Assembly (NCBI GenBank): GCA_964348535.1
Contig: CAYGDB010000004.1
Span: forward strand, 1-31,770
Origin: JBGPJO01 sp964348535
GTDB lineage: Bacteria > Patescibacteriota > Minisyncoccia > Phycocordibacterales > JAKFXT01
Direction of reading: 5' to 3'
DNA length: 31,770 nucleotides
Part shown: in pieces, positions 1 to 7,727 of the stretch
How the letters are laid out: each line of letters begins with the position of its first letter
How positions within the stretch are numbered: position 1 is the stretch's first letter
The notes under the pieces: generated by a model
Database searches by the model: none
What the model was told of the DNA's origin: nothing
Seen by the model: the letters and a program-made list of their open reading frames with translations, nothing else
Made by a program: the position numbers and the translations under genes

Positions 1-668
1 GCGCCTTTCCCAAGCCCGGTGAGATTACCCTTGCTCACCGCGGTGTTTTATTTCTGGATGAATTTCCGGAGTTTGATAGAAGAGTGGTTGAATCCTTACG
101 CCAACCGCTTGAAGATAAAGTGGTTTCTATTTCGCGCTCTAAAGGCACGGGACATTTTCCAGCAAATTTTATCCTGATAGCCGCCATGAATCCTTGCCCT
201 TGCGGAAATTACGGCACGGAAAAAGATTGCTCGTGTAGCGCAAGGGACATTATTCGTTACAGGAAAAAAATGTCGGGACCAATTGCCGATAGAATAGACA
301 TCTGGATAGACGTGCCGTTGATTTCGCACAAAAAACTTTCGGATGAAAATACGGGAGGGGAGGAGAGCGCCGAAGTTAGAGAGAGAGTTCTTAAGGCCCG
401 AAAAATTCAGTCTGAAAGATTCAAAAAAGAAGGAAGAAAAATCCGTTTAAACGGAGAAATGAGCCCGAAAGAGATAGAAAAATTTATTCCGCTTTCAAAA
501 GAGGTCAAAAATATTTTGAACAGCTCGGCTGAAAAATTAAAACTCTCTCCTCGGGCATATCACAAGGTCATAAAGCTGGCGAGAACTATCGCCGACCTTG
601 AAGAAGCGTCAGACCTGAAGATTAATCACATTCTTGAAGCGTTGCAGTATAGACCGAAGGAAAACTAA
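1..668 (+). CDS. comM: ComM/YifB family Mg-chelatase-like AAA+ ATPase, 3' part
   Basis: The reading frame is open from base 3, so the gene starts outside the window; about the last 220 residues are present. The first visible residues hold the Walker B strand (GVLFLDEFPEF). Next comes the sensor region with AAMNPCPCG and a second Cys pair (DCSCS), the cysteine cluster typical of YifB/ComM, and then the PIADRIDIWIDVP segment. The end is the helical C-terminal Mg-chelatase domain (SPRAYHKVIKLARTIADLE). ComM is a hexameric helicase that promotes branch migration during natural transformation; family knowledge, not tested here. Because the Walker A part is missing, intactness cannot be judged. It stands apart from the next gene, which is convergent. 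Confidence 0.93.
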   Translation, partial: AFPKPGEITLAHRGVLFLDEFPEFDRRVVESLRQPLEDKVVSISRSKGTGHFPANFILIAAMNPCPCGNYGTEKDCSCSARDIIRYRKKMSGPIADRIDIWIDVPLISHKKLSDENTGGEESAEVRERVLKARKIQSERFKKEGRKIRLNGEMSPKEIEKFIPLSKEVKNILNSSAEKLKLSPRAYHKVIKLARTIADLEEASDLKINHILEALQYRPKEN

Positions 669-775
669 AACTTGGAACATAGAACATATAAAATTGGAGG
701 AAACTTTTTGTTCTTTTTAAAACTTAAAACACCTCAAGAACATTAAAGAACCAAAAAAAATAAAAAGGGTGTGTG

Positions 776-799
776 AACCGTTCGATATATCGAAAGGTT
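776..799. repeat. 24-bp near-perfect palindrome between convergent genes
   Basis: A 14-bp perfect palindrome (TTCGATATATCGAA, 781-794) is flanked by AACC and GGTT arms with one mismatched pair. It lies in the 299-base gap between comM and the convergent M23 gene, so it is not in the promoter position of either. No T-run follows on either strand, which argues against a simple terminator. The rest of 669-886 is AT-rich with no credible gene. Confidence 0.5.
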
Positions 800-886
800 G
801 GAGTATGAGTGAGTGAAGTAATGGAGGATGGAGAGAGAAGATCCTGAATTTTTAAATTTTTGGTGACTTTGCAATCTCTCGCTCGG

Positions 887-967
887 TGTCTAATGTCTAA
901 TGTCTGCCATCTAATTTCTAACGTCTTATGTCTAGTGTCTAGTGTCTAGTGTCTATCTAGAGTCTAA
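887..967. repeat. TGTCTA word array
   Basis: About 80 bases made of degenerate repeats of TGTCTA(A/G)(T/G), for example TGTCTAGTGTCTAGTGTCTA near 929-950. The reverse complement is the AGACAATAGAC/AGACATTAGAC word found at 10247-10430, 10795-10828, 17330-17366 and 25895-25927. The spacing is 8-9 bases and irregular, with no spacer diversity, so it is not CRISPR. It ends at the M23 gene stop. Confidence 0.7.
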
Positions 968-1957
968 CTAAAAGGGATTTTTTGCTCCGCGAATCTCGAA
1001 GTGAACATGGGACCCTGTTGATTTTCCGGTAGAACCCACATTGCCTATAACCTGTCCTCTAACGACTGAATATCCTTCAAAAACAAGATTTTTGCTTAAG
1101 TGAGCATACAAAGTCTGGGTGCCGTTCGGATGACTTACGACAATATAATTTCCATAACCACCATTCCAACCATAGTTTTTACTGATAATAACCTTACCGC
1201 CAGCGGCCGCCAAAAGAGGTGAGCCATTCGGCGCCGCAAGGTCAACGCCATTGTATCCATGAAGTCCCTGGCTTTTTCTCCCACCCAACACAGGACGGAG
1301 ATAGTAACCTTCATAACTCGGCCCACTTGCGCCACGAACTGACTTTCTAACGCCTGTTGATTTTGAAACGGGCGCGGACACAACCCCATCCGGAATGATA
1401 ACCGTATCACCTATTGCTATCGCCGAATCCAAAGAAAGTCCGTTAAATTGAGCTATTTCAGAAAGATCAGCATTATATTTTTTGGCAAGCGAGGCCAAGG
1501 TATCGCCTCTTACAACCCTATGTTGAACACCGGAAATTGGGAGAATTATTAAACTTTGCCCGGGATTTATTTTTCCACCCTTAATATCATTGGCCCAAAT
1601 GATTGTATTAACAGAAACTCCAAAAATTTTAGCTATACCAGAGAGAGAGTCTCCGCTACGGACAACATAAACGCTTATATTGTCCGTCCCCTGGCCATCC
1701 TCTACGTTAGCAATAGTGCCGGAAGGTCCACCCTCTGACAAAAGAGCTGAGTCGCCAACAATAGTAATATCTCCACCCCCCTTGGCGGGATTTGGATCTT
1801 GGTTTATTGCCGCCTGAAGCAGGCTCATGGTTTGGACGTTTGACGGCGCCTCCTCCGCGGAAACTTCTATAGAGCCTTTAAATATTTGAGATAAAATATC
1901 AAAAAAACCGGCGTTGACGCTAGCCGGAGCAATAAAAAGCAAAACAAACACGAACAT
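968..1957 (-). CDS. LysM-LysM-M23 murein endopeptidase, secreted
   Basis: A 329-residue protein: N-terminal hydrophobic export segment (MFVFVLLFIAPASVNAG), a linker, two LysM peptidoglycan-binding domains (about residues 93-140 and 144-190, YVVRSGDSLSGIAKIFGV and HRVVRGDTLASLAKKYN), and a C-terminal M23 domain (from about 220). M23 signatures seen are GVDLAAP, LYAHL and HVHFEIR. The usual first zinc His four residues before the Asp is Tyr here; a His sits two residues earlier. The role is probably cell-wall remodelling outside the membrane. The start is uncertain: the ATG signal peptide has no basic N-region, while the frame stays open upstream to a stop at 2057-2059 and codes for RTKKGFFSGILNA just before it, but with no ATG, GTG or TTG there. 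The true start could be a rare codon. Confidence 0.9.
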   Translation of the reverse strand: MFVFVLLFIAPASVNAGFFDILSQIFKGSIEVSAEEAPSNVQTMSLLQAAINQDPNPAKGGGDITIVGDSALLSEGGPSGTIANVEDGQGTDNISVYVVRSGDSLSGIAKIFGVSVNTIIWANDIKGGKINPGQSLIILPISGVQHRVVRGDTLASLAKKYNADLSEIAQFNGLSLDSAIAIGDTVIIPDGVVSAPVSKSTGVRKSVRGASGPSYEGYYLRPVLGGRKSQGLHGYNGVDLAAPNGSPLLAAAGGKVIISKNYGWNGGYGNYIVVSHPNGTQTLYAHLSKNLVFEGYSVVRGQVIGNVGSTGKSTGSHVHFEIRGAKNPF

Positions 1958-2091
1958 TGCATTTAAAATGCCCGAAAAAAATCCTTTTTTTGTTCGGCTA
2001 TCTCCTTGGCAAGATTTAGTATGGAGGCCGAGATTTTCTGGTTTATTATTAATACTTTAAAAAGTTAAGTAAAGAAGAGATTCTCTGTAGA

Positions 2092-2115
2092 ATAATGGCT
2101 CAACAAAGCCATTAT
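2092..2115. repeat. 9-bp stem-loop in the M23/uvrD divergent gap
   Basis: ATAATGGCT and AGCCATTAT pair perfectly around the loop CAACAA. It lies upstream of both divergent genes (M23 on minus, helicase on plus). It could be part of the leader of the minus-strand transcript. The rest of 1958-2278 holds no gene that I can support, apart from the DnaA-box-like site and promoter listed separately. Confidence 0.4.
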
Positions 2116-2190
2116 GTAAGATGCCAACTATTCAGGACACCTTTCACTATAGCCCCCCAAACAAGGAAGTCAATCACATAAAAACGCGCC

Positions 2191-2199
2191 TGTGGATAA
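2191..2199 (-). promoter_or_regulatory. DnaA-box consensus match (TTATCCACA)
   Basis: TGTGGATAA is the exact reverse complement of the DnaA box. It is in the gap upstream of the helicase gene, about 18 kb from dnaA. A single box may be chance or a DnaA-titration or regulatory site. Confidence 0.3.
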
Positions 2200-2263
2200 C
2201 AATCTCCCTAAAAAACTTCTGCAAAGAATTCATTTTTTAAAAAAGAAAACATCTTAATGTCAT

Positions 2264-2271
2264 GCTAAACT
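2264..2271 (+). promoter_or_regulatory. Extended -10 promoter of the helicase gene
   Basis: TGCTAAACT resembles an extended -10 element (TGn plus TAAACT at 2266-2271). Only seven bases separate it from the GTG at 2279, so the transcript would begin at or very near the start codon. No -35 is evident. Confidence 0.35.
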
Positions 2272-2278
2272 GCAAAAA

Positions 2279-4225
2279 GTGAAAGACCATTTGGAACACT
2301 TAAACGACCCACAAAAAAAAGCCTCTCTTCAGACGGAGGGGCCGCTTTTAATTGTGGCGGGAGCGGGAGCCGGAAAGACCAAAACCATTACTTACAGGAT
2401 ACTCAATCTTATAAAAGGTGGAGTAAGTCCAGAGAGCATTTTGGCAATCACTTTCACAAACAAAGCCGCCAAAGAAATGAAAGAACGTCTTTTTAAACTG
2501 CTCTCGGAAGATATCACCCTCAATCTTCCCGTTTCTTCATCAGAACGTCCCTTCGTTTCAACATTTCACGCCCTTGGTGTTCACATAATAAAAGAGAACG
2601 CCAGATTGCTCGGCATTCCCCGCTATTTTAATATCTTTGACCGAAGCGATTCCGTCAAAGCCATACGGCAATCAATGGAACATTTCTCGATAGATACCAA
2701 ACAATTTGAACCATCACGCATTCTCTCAATCATTTCCAAAGAAAAAGGGGCTGGTGTTTCGATTGGAGAATTTGAGTCAAAGGGAGAGCGCGACTTTGTG
2801 GGAGATGTAGTTAAAAAAGTCTGGGGGAAGTATGAAAATATACTTGCCGAAAACAAAGCCCTTGATTTTGACGATCTTCTTCTCAAAACATTAAATCTAT
2901 TAAAGGAAAACCAAAACATTCGGGAAAAATATTCCTCCATTTGGAAATACATACACATAGACGAATACCAAGACACCAATATGGTCCAATACCAGATAGC
3001 AAAATTACTTGCCGAAAAACACAGGAATATATGCGTGGTGGGCGATATTGACCAATCCATATATTCTTGGAGAGGGGCTGATTTTAAAAACATCAGCCGT
3101 TTTGAAAAAGATTATGTGGAAGCAAAAGTGGTCATTCTTGAGCAAAATTATCGCTCAACAAAAACAATTCTGGAGGCGGCAAACATGATTATTTCTAAAA
3201 ATATCATGCGCAAAGAAAAAAACTTATTTACCGAAAACGAAAACGGAGAAAAAATTTCTTTGTACGGAGCATACGACGAAAGTGATGAAGCTTATTTTGT
3301 TGCAAACAAAGCCCGCGAGCTCATAACAAAAGGAATTTCACCAAAAGAAATTGCTGTGCTGTATCGCGCCAACTTCCAATCAAGAATACTAGAAGAGGCG
3401 TTTCTTTCGGAAAAAGTTCCATACCAAGTGCTAGGCGTTCGTTTTTTTGAAAGAAAAGAAGTGAAAGATATTCTTTCATATTTGAGAGCGGCCCTTGAAC
3501 CGGAAAATATTATTGACATCAAAAGAATAATAAATTCTCCCGCCAGAGGAATAGGGAAGACTACGATTTTAAAAATATTTTCTGGACAAGAATCCGACCT
3601 GCCTCAAAAAACAAGAGACAAAATCTCTGACTTTAGAAAAATTTTATCCGACATCAAGAAAAAAATTGAAACTTCAAAAACATCCGAAGCCGTGCTTTAC
3701 GCCATAGTGGAGAGTGGCGCCAAAAGAGAATTTGAGAGTGGTAAAAATGAAGACTTGGAAAGATTGGAAAACCTCTATGAACTTGTTTCACTTTCTAAAA
3801 AATACGATTTTTTAGAAGGCAAAGATGGAATAGAACATCTTTTAACCGACGCGACGCTTGCCACAGATCAGGATGATATAAAAGAAGATACAGATGCCGT
3901 AAAATTAATGACCGTTCACGCTTCAAAAGGTCTTGAATTTGAATATGTTTTTATCACGGGACTTGAAGATGACCTTTTTCCTCACAGAAAACCGGACGGC
4001 GAAAAGAAAAACAAAGAAGAGACTGAAGAGGAAAGGAGATTATTTTATGTGGCTTTAACCAGAGCAAAAAAGAAGCTCTTTTTATCTTATGCGTCTGTCC
4101 GAACAATTTTCGGATTAAAGCGCGTTTCCGCGCCGTCAGAATTTCTTGAAGACATAGATGAAACGCTCACCGAAAACGCCCGTCAGGATAACGCTCCCCG
4201 CGGGAAAATAATTTATTTGGAATAA
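2279..4225 (+). CDS. uvrD: UvrD/PcrA-type 3'-5' DNA helicase (SF1A)
   Basis: A 648-residue superfamily 1A helicase. Motifs in order: Walker A GAGAGKTKT (about 28-36), motif II HIDEYQDTN (about 225), motif III VVGDIDQSIYSWRGAD, motif IV LEQNYRS, motif V TVHASKGLEFEYVF, and motif VI RRLFYVALTRAKKKLF. It unwinds DNA with ATP in nucleotide-excision repair, mismatch repair and clearing of stalled forks. It is shorter than E. coli UvrD because it stops soon after motif VI. The start is GTG with a promoter-like -10 seven bases upstream; a TTG a few codons later is the alternative. rsmA follows after one base, so the two are co-transcribed. Confidence 0.95.
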   Translation: MKDHLEHLNDPQKKASLQTEGPLLIVAGAGAGKTKTITYRILNLIKGGVSPESILAITFTNKAAKEMKERLFKLLSEDITLNLPVSSSERPFVSTFHALGVHIIKENARLLGIPRYFNIFDRSDSVKAIRQSMEHFSIDTKQFEPSRILSIISKEKGAGVSIGEFESKGERDFVGDVVKKVWGKYENILAENKALDFDDLLLKTLNLLKENQNIREKYSSIWKYIHIDEYQDTNMVQYQIAKLLAEKHRNICVVGDIDQSIYSWRGADFKNISRFEKDYVEAKVVILEQNYRSTKTILEAANMIISKNIMRKEKNLFTENENGEKISLYGAYDESDEAYFVANKARELITKGISPKEIAVLYRANFQSRILEEAFLSEKVPYQVLGVRFFERKEVKDILSYLRAALEPENIIDIKRIINSPARGIGKTTILKIFSGQESDLPQKTRDKISDFRKILSDIKKKIETSKTSEAVLYAIVESGAKREFESGKNEDLERLENLYELVSLSKKYDFLEGKDGIEHLLTDATLATDQDDIKEDTDAVKLMTVHASKGLEFEYVFITGLEDDLFPHRKPDGEKKNKEETEEERRLFYVALTRAKKKLFLSYASVRTIFGLKRVSAPSEFLEDIDETLTENARQDNAPRGKIIYLE

Positions 4226-4226
4226 T

Positions 4227-5006
4227 ATGAAACCCAAAAAACAACTCGGGCAAAATTTTTTAACCCGGGACCACTACGCCAAAGCAATGGCTGAGTCCGC
4301 TGAAATAAATAAAAAAGACACGATTCTTGAAATAGGACCGGGAAAGGGAATTCTAACCGAGGTTTTGTTGTCTCAGGCAAAAAAAGTTATTGCCGTTGAA
4401 AAGGACAAGGAGCTCCTGCCTTTTCTGGAAAATAAATTTCAAAAAGAAATAAAAGGTGGGAAGTTGAAAATCATTGAAGGTGATGCTTTAAATCTTACTC
4501 CGTCTCCATTCCCAATTGGTAATTCAGGCTTCAAATTAGTGGCCAATATTCCATACTACATCACCGGAGAAATCCTCCGTTATTTTTTAACCGCCGAAAA
4601 ACAACCGCAGTCCATGACCTTGATGGTCCAAAAAGAGGTGGCGGAAAGAATTGTTGCCAAAAATGGAAAAGAAAGTTTGCTTTCCATTTCGGTGAAAGTT
4701 TACGGGGAACCGAAAATTATCACCAAAGTCGGCGCCGGCAATTTTTATCCCAAGCCAAAAGTAGACTCGGCTATTATTCAAATAGACAATATCTCTAGAG
4801 ATTTTTTCAAAAATATTTCCGAGGAAAAGTTTTTTGAAGTTCTTCGTACCGGATTCGGCCACAAAAGAAAAGTCCTGTCTGGCAACTTAAAAATATTTGG
4901 CAAAGAAAAAATTGCCACGGCTTTCCAAAAAGCAAAACTGGAACCTAAATCAAGAGCTGAGGATGTCTCTCTTCAACAATGGGGGATACTGACAAAGGGC
5001 ACGTAA
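4227..5006 (+). CDS. rsmA: 16S rRNA dimethyladenosine transferase RsmA/KsgA
   Basis: A 259-residue SAM-dependent methyltransferase with the family opening KKQLGQNFL, the SAM-binding motif LEIGPGKGILTEVL (about 34-47) and the catalytic motif NIPYYI (about 106). The C-terminal part (RTGFGHKRKVLSGNL) also matches RsmA. It dimethylates two adjacent adenines near the 3' end of 16S rRNA during small-subunit assembly. It starts one base after the helicase stop. Length is normal and all key motifs are present. Confidence 0.96.
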   Translation: MKPKKQLGQNFLTRDHYAKAMAESAEINKKDTILEIGPGKGILTEVLLSQAKKVIAVEKDKELLPFLENKFQKEIKGGKLKIIEGDALNLTPSPFPIGNSGFKLVANIPYYITGEILRYFLTAEKQPQSMTLMVQKEVAERIVAKNGKESLLSISVKVYGEPKIITKVGAGNFYPKPKVDSAIIQIDNISRDFFKNISEEKFFEVLRTGFGHKRKVLSGNLKIFGKEKIATAFQKAKLEPKSRAEDVSLQQWGILTKGT

Positions 5007-5017
5007 AGCATCTTTGC

Positions 5018-5034
5018 AAAAGGTTAAACCTTTT
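5018..5034 (+). terminator. Weak hairpin after rsmA
   Basis: AAAAGGT and ACCTTTT pair around TAA, 12 bases after the rsmA stop. The 3' arm gives four T and is followed by CATTTA. It is a plausible but weak intrinsic terminator ahead of the secretion operon promoter. Confidence 0.35.
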
Positions 5035-5097
5035 CATTTAAACACATATAACTATCCCCAATAACGCTTGGTATTGAGAGAACTTTTAAACTCATTC

Positions 5098-5106
5098 TGT
5101 TATAAT
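5098..5106 (+). promoter_or_regulatory. Extended -10 promoter of the type IV secretion-like operon
   Basis: TGTTATAAT, with consensus TATAAT at 5101-5106. The first ATG is 13 bases further on, so the leader would be about six bases. The best -35 match (TTGAGA, 5074-5079) is 21 bases upstream, too far for a standard spacer; the TGn extension probably compensates. Confidence 0.55.
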
Positions 5107-5119
5107 TACACGGTAGAAA

Positions 5120-6130
5120 ATGGGAAACTTGAAAGAATATCTACCAAGCGGACAGTTTACAAAAACCGCGCTTTCGCTTTTTGCGTTGGCGGGCTTGGTT
5201 GGTATCGCTTTAATCTACCCCGAAGAAAGAACCTTTAAATATTCAAGTCAGGGGGCCGAACTTGAAGCGGAAACGCTTGAGAGAATTGTTGATGCGGCGG
5301 GAAATGTGGATAAAGACGCAGACGGTCTTAAGGACTGGGAAGAGACCCTTTTTAAAAGCGACCCAAACAATAAAGACACGGATGGGGATGGAACGGACGA
5401 CGGAGAAGAAGTGAAGCTCGGACGAAATCCGATTATTCCTGGCCCTAATGACAAAATTCAGAAATCCGAAACTTTAAGCGGAAATTACACTGAAGATTCT
5501 TACGAAAATCTGACCGCTACAGACAAGGTGTCCCGCCAACTGTTTGCCGAGTACTTCCAAGCAAAGCAATCCGGAGCAGAAGTCAGTTCTGAAACTCAAA
5601 GCAGAATTATAGAATCTGCAATTTCAGACCCAAATCTGATAAAAAAAGCTCGTTTTTATACGGAAGGAGAACTTAAAATAATTAATGAATCTGGAGAATC
5701 ATCCTTAAGAAAATACGGAAATAATGTAGGCGCTATTTTAAAAAAATATCCAGGAAGCAAAGAGAGTGAACTTGTGACACTTAACCGAGCGATTCAAAAA
5801 GATGACGAAAATGAACTCGCAAAGCTTGATATTTCGGCTTCTGCCTACCAAAACACAATCAAAGATATGCTTCTTTTGTCGGTTCCTAAAAAGGCGGTTT
5901 CGGTTCATCTGTCCGTAATTAACGGGCTAAGCGCTGTTGAAAAAATAAACAGAGATATGAGAAACGTATTTAAAGACCCGATAACCGCCCTTTCAAGCAC
6001 TCAAGAATACATAAAAACCGTTACAAATCTTGCAGAATCACTAAAAAATGTTGGTTTGTTTTTTAAAGAAGAAGGTGTGTTTTTTAATGAAAACGAGAAC
6101 GGATACTACTACGCCAATATTGTAAAATGA
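5120..6130 (+). CDS. Membrane-anchored protein with thrombospondin type 3-like calcium repeats
   Basis: A 336-residue protein that opens the operon. One membrane segment near the N-terminus (about residues 15-33) is followed by an extracytoplasmic part. Residues about 62-108 hold two Asp-rich repeats, DKDADGLKDWEE and DTDGDGTDDGEE, the pattern of thrombospondin type 3 or dockerin-like Ca2+-binding loops. The remainder is helical with no domain I can name. There is a very short leader and no Shine-Dalgarno. The last four bases overlap the next start (ATGA), which implies translational coupling. Its position as first gene suggests a surface or assembly part of the secretion-like machine; the function is inferred only from context. 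Confidence 0.8.
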   Translation: MGNLKEYLPSGQFTKTALSLFALAGLVGIALIYPEERTFKYSSQGAELEAETLERIVDAAGNVDKDADGLKDWEETLFKSDPNNKDTDGDGTDDGEEVKLGRNPIIPGPNDKIQKSETLSGNYTEDSYENLTATDKVSRQLFAEYFQAKQSGAEVSSETQSRIIESAISDPNLIKKARFYTEGELKIINESGESSLRKYGNNVGAILKKYPGSKESELVTLNRAIQKDDENELAKLDISASAYQNTIKDMLLLSVPKKAVSVHLSVINGLSAVEKINRDMRNVFKDPITALSSTQEYIKTVTNLAESLKNVGLFFKEEGVFFNENENGYYYANIVK

Positions 6131-7725
6131 TATTTCAAAAAATTTCAAAATTAAAAACGGGCGTGTGGCGAATGCTAGGAAAAGGAGCAACCTTTCTGGT
6201 TATTTTGTCACTTGTAATTTCACCGATACTTATTCCACCCAAAAAAACAGAGGCTGAGCTCCCTGTTATTGACCCGGCGCTTGTGGCCATTGCTTCTGTT
6301 GTAAGCAGTGTTTTGGGCGTTATTGATACGGCAACAAGCGCTCTTGTGGTAAAAGAATATGTTCTTGATGGTATTCTTTATGAAATAGTCCAGATTGTTA
6401 AGACTCAAATTGTTCAAAGCACTGTTAACTGGATAAATAACGGGTTTGAAGGTAATCCAGGATTTTTGGAAAACCCGGGGCAATTTTTTAAAGATGTTGC
6501 CGATGAAACACTGGGGCATTATTTGGAAGGAAGCGAGTTTGGATTTATCTGCAGTCCTTTTCAGGTTCAAATAAGACTGGCTCTTATAGAAAAACACTAC
6601 GGCGCCAGAACTCCAAGATGTACTTTAAGCGGGGCACTAAACAACTTGGAGGGGGGTTTTGACGACTTCGTCAGCATAGATTATGGAGTCAGCCAGAGGA
6701 ATGTGCCCGGTAGAGTATTTAAGTGGTCAGAATGGCATGGTGTTGTTCAACCCGAAGGAAATCCGTACGGGGCTTACGCAGCCGCTGAAGCGGAATTAAG
6801 TTTCCGACTAAGCACCAGCAAGGGAAATATACAAAAAGAGCTAGACTTGGGAAGAGGCCTTCTTTCATTTAAAGATTGCTCCAATGTTGATGCTGGAGTT
6901 GACACTCGCCAATACTTCAACATTACCCCGGAAGGGGAAACTGGGTCAAGAGTCACTCCGGAAGAGGAAGCTGAGTTAAGGTCTGCCGTAAAAAAAAGAT
7001 TGCGTGGACCAGGAAAATCAAATTGCAAAACAAAAACCCCCGGGAGCGTGATAGAAACTCAGTTAAATAAAGTCCTTAGCGGTCCTTATGAAAGCCTTAT
7101 ATCAGCGGACGAAATAAATGAAATAGTTTCAGCGCTTTTGGGACAACTTCTCCAACAGGTTTTGGGTAGTGGCGGACTTTCTGGCGCCAGCCAATCAAGC
7201 TCCAATTTTGGAGGTAGAAGCTATATAGATACTCTTAGTAATGAATCTTTTTCAAGATTAAACACCAATCGTCAAATTTTAAATCCCAAAATAAATGAGA
7301 GCATAGCCACACTAGACGAATATGTAAGAACAAAGAACCAATCTGTTTTCAGAATAAACACATCCATCAATCTTCAAAACCAAATTATAACTAAATGCGG
7401 GACGACATCTATTCAAGCAACTTCCGCCACAAACACTTTGAGCTCCACCTTAAACCCAATTAAGGTGAGGTTAGACAGCGATGTCACCATAGCAAAGGAC
7501 CGTCTGGAGGAGCTGACAGATATTGAAACGGAATTGGCCACAACTGTGAACCCTAACGCTTTCACCATTCTTTTTAATAGATACACAGAACTTTCAAGGC
7601 TAATAGATGCGGAAGCGATAATCTCTGAAGCCGTAAAGGAGCGAGACGTAACCATTCCGGGGCAATTAAATTCCATTGATGCAAACGCTCAATCAACAGT
7701 AAATTCCTGCAATATAATTCCTTAA
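6127..7725 (+). CDS. Secreted protein of the type IV secretion-like operon (VirB5/TrbJ position)
   Basis: A 532-residue protein with a long N-terminal export segment (about residues 18-43). The mature part starts with a hydrophobic helical stretch, then WINNGFEGNPGFLENP, several spaced cysteines (FICSPF, RCTLSG, KDCSN, SNCKT, TKCGT, VNSCN) that could form disulfides, and a helical C-terminal third. I do not recognise a named family. Its location between the operon head and VirB6, and its export signal, fit a VirB5/TrbJ-like pilus-tip or periplasmic component; that is inference. It overlaps the preceding gene by four bases and ends two bases before the next. Confidence 0.75.
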   Translation: MIFQKISKLKTGVWRMLGKGATFLVILSLVISPILIPPKKTEAELPVIDPALVAIASVVSSVLGVIDTATSALVVKEYVLDGILYEIVQIVKTQIVQSTVNWINNGFEGNPGFLENPGQFFKDVADETLGHYLEGSEFGFICSPFQVQIRLALIEKHYGARTPRCTLSGALNNLEGGFDDFVSIDYGVSQRNVPGRVFKWSEWHGVVQPEGNPYGAYAAAEAELSFRLSTSKGNIQKELDLGRGLLSFKDCSNVDAGVDTRQYFNITPEGETGSRVTPEEEAELRSAVKKRLRGPGKSNCKTKTPGSVIETQLNKVLSGPYESLISADEINEIVSALLGQLLQQVLGSGGLSGASQSSSNFGGRSYIDTLSNESFSRLNTNRQILNPKINESIATLDEYVRTKNQSVFRINTSINLQNQIITKCGTTSIQATSATNTLSSTLNPIKVRLDSDVTIAKDRLEELTDIETELATTVNPNAFTILFNRYTELSRLIDAEAIISEAVKERDVTIPGQLNSIDANAQSTVNSCNIIP

Positions 7726-7727
7726 AA

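Noticed and set aside
887..967. Possible CRISPR array
   Set aside because: Units are 8-9 bases, degenerate and contiguous, with no unique spacers and no cas genes nearby.
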